A DNA stretch of 6,298 nt from Bacteroidetes bacterium UBA7688 (GTDB taxonomy: Bacteria > Bacteroidota > Bacteroidia > Chitinophagales > Chitinophagaceae): contig DLGS01000283.1 of the NCBI GenBank assembly GCA_002482815.1, positions 1-6,298 on the forward strand. The letters run 5' to 3'. Positions within the stretch are counted from its first letter, which is position 1. Each line of letters opens with the position of its first letter. The position numbers and the translations under genes are program-made. This document shows, piece after piece, positions 1 through 5,898 of the stretch. Below the pieces are notes generated by a model, which saw nothing but the letters and a program-made list of their open reading frames with translations, searched no databases and had not been told where the DNA came from.

Positions 1-150
1 GCTGGTTGGCTTACGCTGCAAAATTAGTTACGCCTCAAACTACGCCCGGCTGGATTTTACCACTGAACTTTATGCGGAGCACAAAATTTCGGCTACCGCT
101 ATATTGTTTGCGGAGCACGAAACCCCACCTATTGCAAATGAGCTGTTATA
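1..150. repeat. Interspersed palindrome-type element, copy 1 (divergent or composite)
   Basis: This gene-free stretch at the left edge belongs to the same family as the elements at 1101-1229, 2266-2393 and 3172-3312. It carries two copies of the motif GCGGAGCACRAAA (about 74-86 and 110-122), 36 bp apart. The sequence leading into the first copy (ACCACTGAACTTTATGCG, 57-76 region) resembles the lead into the second motif of the copy at 3172-3312. It ends GAGCTGTTATA next to the stop codon of the following minus-strand gene. I could not find the usual left end, so this may be a rearranged, fused or window-truncated copy. Assignment to the family is seen in the sequence; any role in recombination is inferred. 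Confidence 0.6.
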
Positions 151-157
151 AGCTGTT

Positions 158-1078
158 TTATTTTATTTCAATTACTCTTTCTTCAATATTTGTGATGTTG
201 TCAGAAGTTATTGTTGTTGTCTGAACGCTGTAAACAACCCAACCTGTTCCGTCCATTCTTGAAGCTGTCAAGGTTTCATTTTTTAAGTCTTTCAAGTCTT
301 CACGTTTTGGAGTTGCAACTTTCATATTATTTGCCATTTTTGTCAAGTAGTCAAATGTAGCGTTTGTGAGCTGTTCTTTATTTACTTCCTGGGTCGCACG
401 CAATATGAAATTATTGTCAGTTTCATTTATCTCATCAAGATAAATGGTAAAGTCAGAGTCAAATGGTTCTGTCCCGAACAAGTTTGGAACTTTTAGTTGT
501 CCTTTTAAAACTTCTCCAAGTTTGTATTGCGCTCCGTGAAATGTATGAAACTGCTGTATGTCTCTGATTGCGGCAGATTCAATGGCTTCTTTGGTTGAAT
601 AGGTCGCTGTAAGTTGTTTAAGCACTTTATCCATTTCAGGAATTGCTGAAAAGTCTTTGCTTAAGGGGTTTGTCGCTTTTTGGATATAATCTCTGACTTC
701 TTTCCAATTTACAACTTCTGTAAACGTACCAAGTTCGTTCGTTTTAAAAACGACTTTCATATCTTTGGTTACAGTCATAAGTTTTTGAATTGTCGGATTG
801 GTGCTGTTTGTTTTTATGTTCTTATACAACCATTCAATTGTGTAAGATTTGTCTGTTTGGTTTAAAACTGTTACTTCTACGTCATAGCTTGTTATGTCCC
901 GTGAAGTTGTATCCGCACTTTTGATTTTAATTTTCTCTGTCGTTACAGTGTAGTTCTGTTTTTCCCCTTTGGCCCAATAGGTAACAACCTGAGCGGTCGA
1001 ATCAACCATATTGATTTGTCCAAAAGCTGGAAGTCCTATCGTAAGGAATAATAGTGCAGTTAATAGTTTCTTTGTCAT
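158..1078 (-). CDS. Secreted protein of unknown function, 306 aa
   Basis: The product begins with a clear signal peptide: KK at 3-4, a hydrophobic core at about 5-16, and a probable cleavage site at AFG|Q (20/21). It is therefore expected in the periplasm or on the outer surface. The mature part is rich in Thr, Asn, Asp and Lys and has alternating beta-type stretches (YTIEWLYKN, DFTIYLDEI, NFILRATQEV), which suggests a beta-rich soluble fold. Near the C-terminus it has a TGWVVYSVQTTT stretch. There are no cysteines, lipobox or catalytic motif that I can point to, and I do not recognise the family, though it resembles the large group of uncharacterised exported Bacteroidota proteins. The start codon is ATG with AGGA just upstream. 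Compact flanks, an element 28 bp upstream of the start and another 8 bp beyond the stop, make it look like a single-gene cassette. Confidence 0.85.
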   Translation of the reverse strand: MTKKLLTALLFLTIGLPAFGQINMVDSTAQVVTYWAKGEKQNYTVTTEKIKIKSADTTSRDITSYDVEVTVLNQTDKSYTIEWLYKNIKTNSTNPTIQKLMTVTKDMKVVFKTNELGTFTEVVNWKEVRDYIQKATNPLSKDFSAIPEMDKVLKQLTATYSTKEAIESAAIRDIQQFHTFHGAQYKLGEVLKGQLKVPNLFGTEPFDSDFTIYLDEINETDNNFILRATQEVNKEQLTNATFDYLTKMANNMKVATPKREDLKDLKNETLTASRMDGTGWVVYSVQTTTITSDNITNIEERVIEIK

Positions 1079-1100
1079 TTCCTGTGTCTTTTAAAAATAG

Positions 1101-1229
1101 TATAAAACGGCTTGCAGCTTGGCGAAGAAGCGGATTTCTAAGCACAAAACTGTCTGCCTGCATTGTAATTGATTCGAATCACAAAACTTCAAGTTGTACC
1201 TCAGCCTGCCGGAAGCAAAACCCGTGTTG
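1101..1229. repeat. Interspersed palindrome-type element, copy 2
   Basis: This element of about 125 bp lies between the hydrolase gene and the secreted-protein gene. Its left end, ACGGCTTGCAGCT (1107-1119), matches the left ends of copies 3 and 4. It has CTAAGCACAAA (1138-1148) and CGAATCACAAA (1175-1185), which start exactly 37 bp apart. Its right segment, 1191-1228, is closely similar to 2355-2393 of copy 3 (shared blocks CTCAGCC, GCAAAACCCGTGTT). The right end read backwards (AACACGGGTTTTGC) partly matches the left end, giving an imperfect terminal inverted repeat. Length, folding and position between genes resemble integron attC sites, but no integrase is present in the window. Confidence 0.75.
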
Positions 1230-1239
1230 AACATTCGTA

Positions 1240-2238
1240 TTATTTTTCGTTGGTCCATTTCAACCAATCATTCGCTACCTTGTCCCAATTAAAAATGTCG
1301 TAATTAGGTTTATTGTCTGCAGTTAAAGGGAAAAAATTATGATCAGTTCCAACATACGGTTGGAATGTGAAATTTCTTTTTCCTTGTCGGATAAAGTCCA
1401 CACGCATAAGGTCGTTAAATGGTGCACTCCAATCTTTTGTCCCATAAGATATTAAAACAGGAATTTTTAGTTTTCCTAAATACTTAATGGGCGGTTGCGA
1501 AAATTCAAATGTCGCTTTATAGGTGTCGCCTCGTGAACAGTCCATATCACTTTTGTTTTTAACAACTGCTTCCCAATGCTTTATTTCTTCATCGCCAAAT
1601 CTTGTGCTGTCTGTGTCGGTTTCACGTGTTCTGCTTTGTCCAATTATGGTCATTATTCTTCCCTGTGGATTTCCACCAGCATAAATTAAATGTGTGATAT
1701 TTTCATAGTCTGCTGCCATTTTTGCAGCAACTGTGCTGCCTTCGGAATGTCCTGCTACAACAAGTTGAGCTGTTTTAACCCATTTTTGTTTTTTTAGATA
1801 TTTTATCACTGCGATATTTCTGGGAACGTAGTAACTTAAAAGGTTTCGGTCAGCATATCCTTTAGGGAAATTACCCGAACTATCAATAAAATTGAAATCA
1901 GGCGAAAGTGTCTTGTAATCTGCTATTACAGGTATGTATGGTTTACTTACAATGACTAAGTGAAATTTTTTTGAAAGGCTGTCAGGATTGAAAGGAAAAA
2001 CACCATAAACATTCTTTTCGTGATATTTGATTAATGGCTTAGGCAGACTTCCCTGGCAAAAAAAGAAAAGCGGTTTAGGAATGTTTTCTTCGCCTTTATT
2101 TGATTTGATTAAAATATCAACGTTCTCTGCTCTGTATTTGAGAACCATATGCCTGAATCCAAATTCTTCAGGTGTTTTAGTTTGTCCGAAAGTGATAGTC
2201 GTTACTAGTAGAAGAACTAGGTTTATTATTTTGTTCAC
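1240..2238 (-). CDS. Secreted alpha/beta-hydrolase family protein (serine esterase-like), 332 aa
   Basis: A signal peptide (hydrophobic 5-16, TFG|Q at 18/19) points to export. The nucleophile elbow is G163-H164-S165-E166-G167, inside VVAGHSEGS. The probable acid is D269 in ISYGTKDWSAP and the probable base is H300 in GTDHNF, in the order and spacing of the alpha/beta-hydrolase fold. FFFCQGS at about 58-64 sits where the oxyanion-hole strand is expected. The substrate cannot be predicted; family members act as esterases, acyl hydrolases or peptidases. The reading frame starts at GTG, not ATG; this start is preferred because it places a complete signal peptide at the N-terminus, preceded by an A-rich leader with no Shine-Dalgarno sequence. 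It is a single-gene unit between two interspersed elements. Confidence 0.88.
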   Translation of the reverse strand: MNKIINLVLLLVTTITFGQTKTPEEFGFRHMVLKYRAENVDILIKSNKGEENIPKPLFFFCQGSLPKPLIKYHEKNVYGVFPFNPDSLSKKFHLVIVSKPYIPVIADYKTLSPDFNFIDSSGNFPKGYADRNLLSYYVPRNIAVIKYLKKQKWVKTAQLVVAGHSEGSTVAAKMAADYENITHLIYAGGNPQGRIMTIIGQSRTRETDTDSTRFGDEEIKHWEAVVKNKSDMDCSRGDTYKATFEFSQPPIKYLGKLKIPVLISYGTKDWSAPFNDLMRVDFIRQGKRNFTFQPYVGTDHNFFPLTADNKPNYDIFNWDKVANDWLKWTNEK

Positions 2239-2265
2239 TGTTTATTGTTGTGTTTTTTTCAATAT

Positions 2266-2393
2266 GACGATGACGTTTTGCAGATTTGTGTTAGGGCGAC
2301 TTTCGGAGCACAAAGCCTCAATTTATTACAAATGTTCATTAGAAGCACAAAGCTAAGTTTGCACCTCAGCCCGCCTGAGGCAAAACCCGTGTT
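2266..2393. repeat. Interspersed palindrome-type element, copy 3
   Basis: This element lies between the SMI1/KNR4 gene and the hydrolase gene. Its left end is ACGTTTTGCAGAT (2273-2285). The two internal motifs are CGGAGCACAAA (2304-2314) and AGAAGCACAAA (2341-2351), again exactly 37 bp apart. The right segment 2355-2393 is nearly the same as 1191-1228. Terminal arms GTTTTGC (2275-2281) and GCAAAAC (2380-2386) are perfect complements, and CAGCCCGCCTG is also within the right arm. The structure is seen directly; mobility is inferred. Confidence 0.75.
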
Positions 2394-2410
2394 CTAGTAA
2401 TTAGCGGTAG

Positions 2411-2812
2411 TTATTCTTCCGTCAGTTCGCTGATTGTCTTCGCTACTTCCTGAATGTCGCCCGTTTCGTGTTGCCATAAATAAATTTCCTCTCTTAATTT
2501 TTTGTTGTCGTTGTCAAGTGGTAATAAAATCAAATTGTCTCCTGAACCATTTGAAGCAATCGCAATTCCGTTGTCAGGGAAATTGTCCCACGCCCTTGCT
2601 TGCTTAGTTTCTAAAACAATATGGTTGCAAGTCCTGCTCATTCTTTTATTGTCCGACTTGTCAAAAAACGGAAATAGTTGCCAGTCATTGTCCTCTGTCA
2701 TTAATTCTCCTCCATTTTCAATTGTCATTTTAGACTTGAAACTGTCGGGAAAAACAACTCCTAGTTCTTGTTCTGTTTCAATGATATGTTTACTGTCTAA
2801 CGGAAATGGCAT
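2411..2812 (-). CDS. SMI1/KNR4 (SUKH) family protein, probable immunity-type, 133 aa
   Basis: The family signature runs through most of the protein: an N-terminal helix and strand with E-x-x-LG-x-x-FP-x-x-FK (about 14-26) followed by NGG (33-35), then W-x-LFPFFD (44-51), IASNGSGDNLILLP (85-98) and IYLWQHETG (110-118). The length is normal for a single-domain member. SUKH proteins are cytoplasmic and in bacteria are widely found as immunity proteins that neutralise polymorphic nuclease toxins. The ATG is two bases after the stop of the DUF2185 gene, so the two are almost certainly co-transcribed and translationally coupled. No toxin gene is in the window, so its cognate toxin, if any, is elsewhere or belongs to a competitor. 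The immunity role is inferred from family and context. Confidence 0.87.
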   Translation of the reverse strand: MPFPLDSKHIIETEQELGVVFPDSFKSKMTIENGGELMTEDNDWQLFPFFDKSDNKRMSRTCNHIVLETKQARAWDNFPDNGIAIASNGSGDNLILLPLDNDNKKLREEIYLWQHETGDIQEVAKTISELTEE

Positions 2813-2814
2813 TG

Positions 2815-3150
2815 TTATTCTGTTATGATTTGAAATTTGTCTGTATTTTCAATTCTTTCAAGTTCAGTCCCATATGGAAGTTCTAAATATGGAATTATTG
2901 CTCTGTCATAATTTGCGATTGTGTTCACGTTATAAATCATTGTATTGTTTGAGTCGTCAACATATTCTTGGTCTTCTGTCCCTGAAAAAAAACGCCAACC
3001 GCTGTCCATTTTTTCGTCTGGCTCTTCACGATACATATAACCAACTTTCATTCCGTCTACAGTTATTTTATCAGTTGCAAAACAACCTCCCATTTGTGGA
3101 ACTAAGTCAACAAATTCGTCTGATTCAATTTTGAAGTTTTTTGTCGTCAT
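2815..3150 (-). CDS. DUF2185 (Imm33-like) family protein, 111 aa
   Basis: Conserved DUF2185 blocks are visible in order: GGCFATDKIT-VDG (21-33), VGYMYREEP (36-44), DSGWRFFSGTED-x-EY (49-63), IYNVNTIANYD (72-82) and IIPYLELPYGTELER (85-99). This is nearly the whole length of the family. There is no signal peptide or membrane segment, so it should be cytoplasmic. DUF2185 domains are often predicted as immunity proteins in toxin loci, commonly beside SMI1/KNR4 proteins. Here it is the first gene of a two-gene unit with one. Its ATG lies 37 bp from the nearest interspersed element, so any promoter must overlap the element's left end. The family assignment is strong; the biochemical role is unknown. 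Confidence 0.86.
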   Translation of the reverse strand: MTTKNFKIESDEFVDLVPQMGGCFATDKITVDGMKVGYMYREEPDEKMDSGWRFFSGTEDQEYVDDSNNTMIYNVNTIANYDRAIIPYLELPYGTELERIENTDKFQIITE

Positions 3151-3171
3151 TTTTTGTATCTGTGGTCGTCT

Positions 3172-3312
3172 GTTATAATTGCCGCTAACGTTTTGTAGCT
3201 ACAAGAAGTTGGCGATTTCGGAGACGAAAACTTACTGCCACCACTGTACTTGATGCGAAGCACAAATGTTTATTTAACAACTGAACAGCCAATTTCTTGT
3301 AGATGCTGTTGT
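3172..3312. repeat. Interspersed palindrome-type element, copy 4, with a long stem
   Basis: This is the best-folding copy. CTACAAGAAGTTGGC at 3199-3213 pairs with GCCAATTTCTTGTAG at 3288-3302, matching 14 of 15 positions. The left end is ACGTTTTGTAGCT (3188-3200), preceded by GCCGCTA; the right end is GATGCTGTTGTG. Internal motifs CGGAGACGAAA (3219-3229) and CGAAGCACAAA (3256-3266) start 37 bp apart. The sequences bounding the stem, CTAAC on the left and GTT on the right, are where an attC site would have its R'' and R' boxes, although the right box does not fit the GTTRRRY consensus exactly. Confidence 0.78.
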
Positions 3313-3353
3313 GTGTTCGTGCTACTTCGTCTGTCATATTCGTTGTTTTATTG

Positions 3354-4118
3354 TCACGGGATTAATGATTTTAGCTTGTCCATATTGCCTTGATAATTAC
3401 GATGTGGGAAGTATTTTAAGTTGGGTAGCTCTTGTTTCAATCTTTCCATGTCTTTTGCAGTCAAGTCAAAAGCCCAGTTTATTGTTTTTAGTTTTTTTAG
3501 TTTGAATAATGGGTCAATTCTTTTGTCAACACAACTAATCATAACAGTACTAAAATAAATAAGGTTTGTCAACTTGCTGAATGGTTCAAATGTGTCAACC
3601 TTTTGTTTTGTATACATGCTGCCTTCAATAGAAATAAATTGAAGATTCGTCAAAGCCGATAACGGATAAAAGTCTGTTATCTTCTTAAAATTTTCTATAC
3701 ATAGAACTTCAAGTTGTGTCATGCAAGCTAAAGGAGTAATGCTTTCTATTTTCGCTGAACTGCCAATATTCAAATACTTCAATTTTGTTAAGGTCGAAAT
3801 GTTTTCAAGCGTTTTTATGTTACTCCACTTGATGTTAAGTCCAACCAAATTTTTGAGTCTACAAACGCTGTCAAAAAGCTGTTGTGTCGATTGTGTAGTA
3901 AACCAAAGCATTTCTATGTTCTGGCAGGTTGGTAAAAAGTCAATCCATTCCTTGATAAGTTTCTTTTGTTCAGTCGCTGATAAATCTAAAAGCTGAGTGC
4001 AAGCAATATTAACTTTTGTCTGTCCAGTATATTCCTTTGGGTAAGTTATACTGTCAGGCGGAAAGTCATTTGCTTTGTCCCAAAACCAAAAACCATTTTC
4101 TATTTGTTTATCCGTCAT
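3354..4118 (-). CDS. Leucine-rich-repeat domain protein, 254 aa
   Basis: There is no signal peptide; the N-terminus is polar and aromatic (NGFWFWDKANDFPPDSI). From about residue 65 to 215 there are degenerate leucine-rich repeats of roughly 22-25 residues, with cores such as LVGLNIKWSNIKTLENIS, LKYLNIGSSAKIESITPLA, LEVLCIENFKKITDFYPLS and LQFISIEGS. The spacing resembles internalin-type or other bacterial cytoplasmic LRR proteins. The C-terminal part (about 219-254) is charged and outside the repeats. LRR domains bind proteins, but the partner here is unknown; similar small proteins occur beside immunity genes. The ATG at 4118 follows an A/T-rich leader. Its stop is 41 bp from the element at 3172-3312. 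It is the first gene of the cassette-like region in the direction of transcription. Confidence 0.82.
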   Translation of the reverse strand: MTDKQIENGFWFWDKANDFPPDSITYPKEYTGQTKVNIACTQLLDLSATEQKKLIKEWIDFLPTCQNIEMLWFTTQSTQQLFDSVCRLKNLVGLNIKWSNIKTLENISTLTKLKYLNIGSSAKIESITPLACMTQLEVLCIENFKKITDFYPLSALTNLQFISIEGSMYTKQKVDTFEPFSKLTNLIYFSTVMISCVDKRIDPLFKLKKLKTINWAFDLTAKDMERLKQELPNLKYFPHRNYQGNMDKLKSLIP

Positions 4119-4394
4119 CAGTGTTTTTTAAAGTTCATTTTTTGAAGGTCAGTTCGGGTTTGCACTGTCGCCCAAGCATGACACATAACTTATGGCTTGG
4201 CGCATGTTTTAAATAGAATCTATTGAAAATCAATCTTCATTTATGCGTATTTTGTATATCCACTTTCGTTTTTAAACGCTTGTAAATGTTTGAAATCAGT
4301 TTTCATTGCAACATACAACTATTATTCAGAAAGTATAAGCGAGGATTCTTGCTATAATCTCCTGTTGACACGCTTTTTAAGTAGCCCCTGATAT
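4119..4394. other. Gene-free leader with a bulged hairpin, possible remnant of an element
   Basis: No coding sequence is supported here. This is the upstream region of the LRR gene and must carry its promoter, though I cannot place one with confidence. A bulged stem is visible at 4172-4200: CCAAGC pairs with GCTTGG, and inside it CATAA-C-TTATG (4184-4194) is a perfect odd palindrome. The GGTTTGCACTGTCGCCCAAGC segment just before it recalls the right halves of the interspersed elements, so it may be a degraded or terminal copy marking the end of the cassette region. The CGRAGCACAAA motif pair is absent, so the assignment is weak. The rest (4211-4394) is AT-rich with nothing recognisable. Confidence 0.4.
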
Positions 4395-4727
4395 TATGTG
4401 CGCCTATGGTTTTAGCAGGCGCACCTATGATTTGGGTAGGCGCACCTATCATTTTTACAGGTGTACTTACCAATTACCTAAGTCGACTTATGATTTTTGT
4501 AACTGCACCTAAGGGTGGAGATAGGTTTACTTATCATTTTTATAGGAGCTCCTATACCCGGCTATAAGTGGAGTTATCGTTTTTGCAGGTAGTACCTTGT
4601 ATTTGGGTAAGTGCACCTATGTGGTAGGTTAGCTGTACCTAACGATTAAACAGGCCCACCTATAGTAAGCTATAAGTGGACCTGTCGGTTTTGCAGGTCA
4701 TACCTGCATTTTACTTAAGCCGGGCTA
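4395..4727. repeat. Array of about 16 near-palindromes with a 21-22 bp period
   Basis: Twelve-base near-palindromes of consensus TARGTGCACCTA recur with start-to-start distances of 21 or 22 bp (mean about 21.4). Approximate starts are 4395, 4416, 4437, 4458, 4479, 4500, 4522, 4543, 4565, 4586, 4608, 4630, 4651, 4673, 4694 and 4716. Perfect members include TAAGTCGACTTA (4479-4490) and TAGGAGCTCCTA (4543-4554); AGGTAGTACCT (4587-4597) is a perfect odd palindrome. Spacers are 9-10 bp and often of the type TSATTTTTR. Units vary in bases but retain dyad symmetry and phase. Some neighbours also pair with each other, for example GTGCGCCT (4398-4405) with AGGCGCAC (4417-4424). It has no coding potential and lies between the LRR gene start and the end of the SDR operon. 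Function unknown; clustered dimer-binding sites or an RNA hairpin array are possibilities. Confidence 0.85.
4562..4706 (+). repeat. Higher-order 108 bp repeat inside the palindrome array
   Basis: Positions 4562-4598 and 4670-4706 align without gaps at 30 of 37 positions and are 108 bp (five units) apart. Shared blocks are CTATAAGTGGA, TCG, TTTTGCAGGT and TACCT. This indicates that part of the array arose by duplication of a five-unit block, after which the units diverged. Confidence 0.7.
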
Positions 4728-4838
4728 TCAAAAGAGTAGTTCAGGTTTGAATTAGCACGCTGAATTTGCAACGACTATCTACATCCTGAACAGTATCGCC
4801 AGTATTACCCTGGTGTTTAATTGCACAAAGTCCGGGTC
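4728..4838. other. Gene-free 3' region of the SDR-DUF2798 operon
   Basis: This stretch lies beyond the stop of the DUF2798 gene. A seven-base inverted repeat GTTCAGG (4739-4745) and CCTGAAC (4785-4791) encloses 39 bp. No GC-rich hairpin followed by a T-tract on the minus strand is present, so no intrinsic terminator is assigned. Confidence 0.4.
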
Positions 4839-5087
4839 TTAACTGTGTGGGCGATTCGCCTCTGGTTCTTCCTTCGGGGCAAATAAACGATTGACCAGTT
4901 TTTGCACCTGTGGTGCAATAATGAGGATAGCAGGAATCGCTACCAGATATGCTGTAGCCCAGGCCCGCAACCAGATAGTAAGGAATCTTTCTCCAAGTCC
5001 TAAATTGATTGTTATTAAAGTGAATGAAATAATTCCGGTTGTAATGACACCCATTATCATTGCAAAGGCTACTTTCTGTTTCATCAT
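4839..5087 (-). CDS. DUF2798 family two-helix membrane protein, 82 aa
   Basis: This small integral membrane protein has two predicted transmembrane helices at about 6-28 and 41-61, joined by a short loop (LGLGERFLTIW). It has the family pattern of F-x-x-x-W-x-x-x-W followed by a second helix with a proline-rich entry (YLVAIPAILIIAPQVQKLVNRLF). The tail after residue 70 is short, charged and probably cytoplasmic. DUF2798 proteins have no established function and often sit beside TetR regulators or oxidoreductases. The start is two bases after the SDR stop, so the genes are expected to be co-transcribed. A second ATG follows immediately (MM), so the exact start could be one codon later. Confidence 0.86.
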   Translation of the reverse strand: MMKQKVAFAMIMGVITTGIISFTLITINLGLGERFLTIWLRAWATAYLVAIPAILIIAPQVQKLVNRLFAPKEEPEANRPHS

Positions 5088-5089
5088 TA

Positions 5090-5833
5090 TCAGTTTGAAG
5101 GGTTCATTGTTGCAAATGCTGTTGCAGATTGACTAAAGAAATTCTGATGGAAAATTTCTGTTAAGCCCATATGGATTTCGTCATTATTATTCTTCACTCC
5201 ATTTATGATTGCTTCAGCTACTGCCAGCGGGCTTAATTTAGATTCAGAAGGAATGTCTTTGGCAAAATCAGTATCCACCAAAGGCGGCATTACATCAAAT
5301 ACTTTAATCGTCCCTGTTTTCGCAAGATGTGCACGTAAGGTTTGTGTATAGGCATGAAGTGCGGCTTTGCTGGCAGAGTAAGTGGCAATACCAACTGAGG
5401 GCGACATCGCTACAATGGAAGAAACATTGATAATGGCTGCCTCATTTTGCTTTTCTAAAAGTGGTAGTAATTGTGTAGTCAGGTTGACCACTGAAAGGTA
5501 ATTGGTGCTCATTTCTTCTGTAGCAATCTTGTAAATATCCTTTGGATTATTATGAGGATTCATATACGCTAATCCTGCATTGTTCATCAGGATGTTCAAT
5601 CCACCAAATTCATCTTCCAGTTTGCTCACCAGGTTTTTTACCTGTACTTCATCCGTTACATCACATTGGATGAATACGATATTTTCTGAAGCTTCTGACG
5701 CTTTTTGCAGTTTGCTTAAGTTTCGTCCGGTAATAATCACCGTATTGCCGGATCGGGCAAATAGTTTTGCTGTCTCGAAGCCGATACCGGATCCGCCGCC
5801 AGTGATCAGAATTGTGTTTCCTGGAATTTTCAT
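5090..5833 (-). CDS. Short-chain dehydrogenase/reductase (classical SDR, DltE-like), 247 aa
   Basis: The Rossmann nucleotide-binding motif TGGGSGIG is at 11-18. A basic residue following the second strand (TGRN, 35-38) suggests NADP(H) use. D58 (CDVT) is the usual adenine-contacting residue and NNAG is at 84-87. The catalytic set is N111, S138/S139 (NVSS), Y152 and K156 (YSASK). The C-terminal loop has PPLVDTDF (183-190) instead of the more common PG motif. Length is normal for a classical SDR, and it lacks a signal peptide, so it is cytoplasmic. It most resembles the DltE/oxidoreductase branch; the substrate is not predictable. It follows a TetR gene, with an operator-like palindrome in between, and precedes the DUF2798 gene, so it is the main enzyme of a regulated unit. 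The DltE name does not imply teichoic acid metabolism here. Confidence 0.93.
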   Translation of the reverse strand: MKIPGNTILITGGGSGIGFETAKLFARSGNTVIITGRNLSKLQKASEASENIVFIQCDVTDEVQVKNLVSKLEDEFGGLNILMNNAGLAYMNPHNNPKDIYKIATEEMSTNYLSVVNLTTQLLPLLEKQNEAAIINVSSIVAMSPSVGIATYSASKAALHAYTQTLRAHLAKTGTIKVFDVMPPLVDTDFAKDIPSESKLSPLAVAEAIINGVKNNNDEIHMGLTEIFHQNFFSQSATAFATMNPSN

Positions 5834-5863
5834 AATTGTTTTTATTTGATTGTTTGAACTATT

Positions 5864-5883
5864 AATATACCAATCGGTATATT
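5864..5883. promoter_or_regulatory. Probable TetR-family operator
   Basis: A perfect inverted repeat AATATACC-N4-GGTATATT is located 31 bp upstream of the SDR start codon, in the 65 bp gap after the TetR stop. The core ATACC-N4-GGTAT has the size and type of many TetR/AcrR operators. Repressor binding here would block transcription entering the SDR and DUF2798 genes. The palindrome is seen; binding by the adjacent TetR protein is inferred. Confidence 0.75.
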
Positions 5884-5898
5884 TTATAAGAAAAAAAT

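Noticed and set aside
1..224. Small plus-strand protein starting near the left edge
   Set aside because: It runs through the repeat element and into the end of the secreted-protein gene on the other strand, with no family signature.
2027..2356. Plus-strand open frame of 109 codons
   Set aside because: It is antisense to the hydrolase N-terminus and the adjacent element; the minus-strand gene has a clear signal peptide and catalytic motifs.
1..3354. Insertion sequence or transposon
   Set aside because: No transposase or recombinase is encoded and no target-site duplications are seen around the elements.
4395..4727. CRISPR array
   Set aside because: The repeat unit is too short (12 bp), the units are diverged while the 9-10 bp spacers are similar to each other, and there is no cas gene.
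4395..4727. Repeat-containing coding sequence
   Set aside because: The period alternates between 21 and 22 bp, so no frame is kept, and no long open frame crosses the array.
4785..4813. Intrinsic terminator of the SDR-DUF2798 operon
   Set aside because: Only a four-base stem (CCAG and CTGG) with no following T-tract on the minus strand.
5834..5898. Bacteroidota-type promoter (TTTG and TAnnTTTG boxes) before the SDR gene
   Set aside because: Only partial matches with wrong spacing could be found, so no promoter was annotated.
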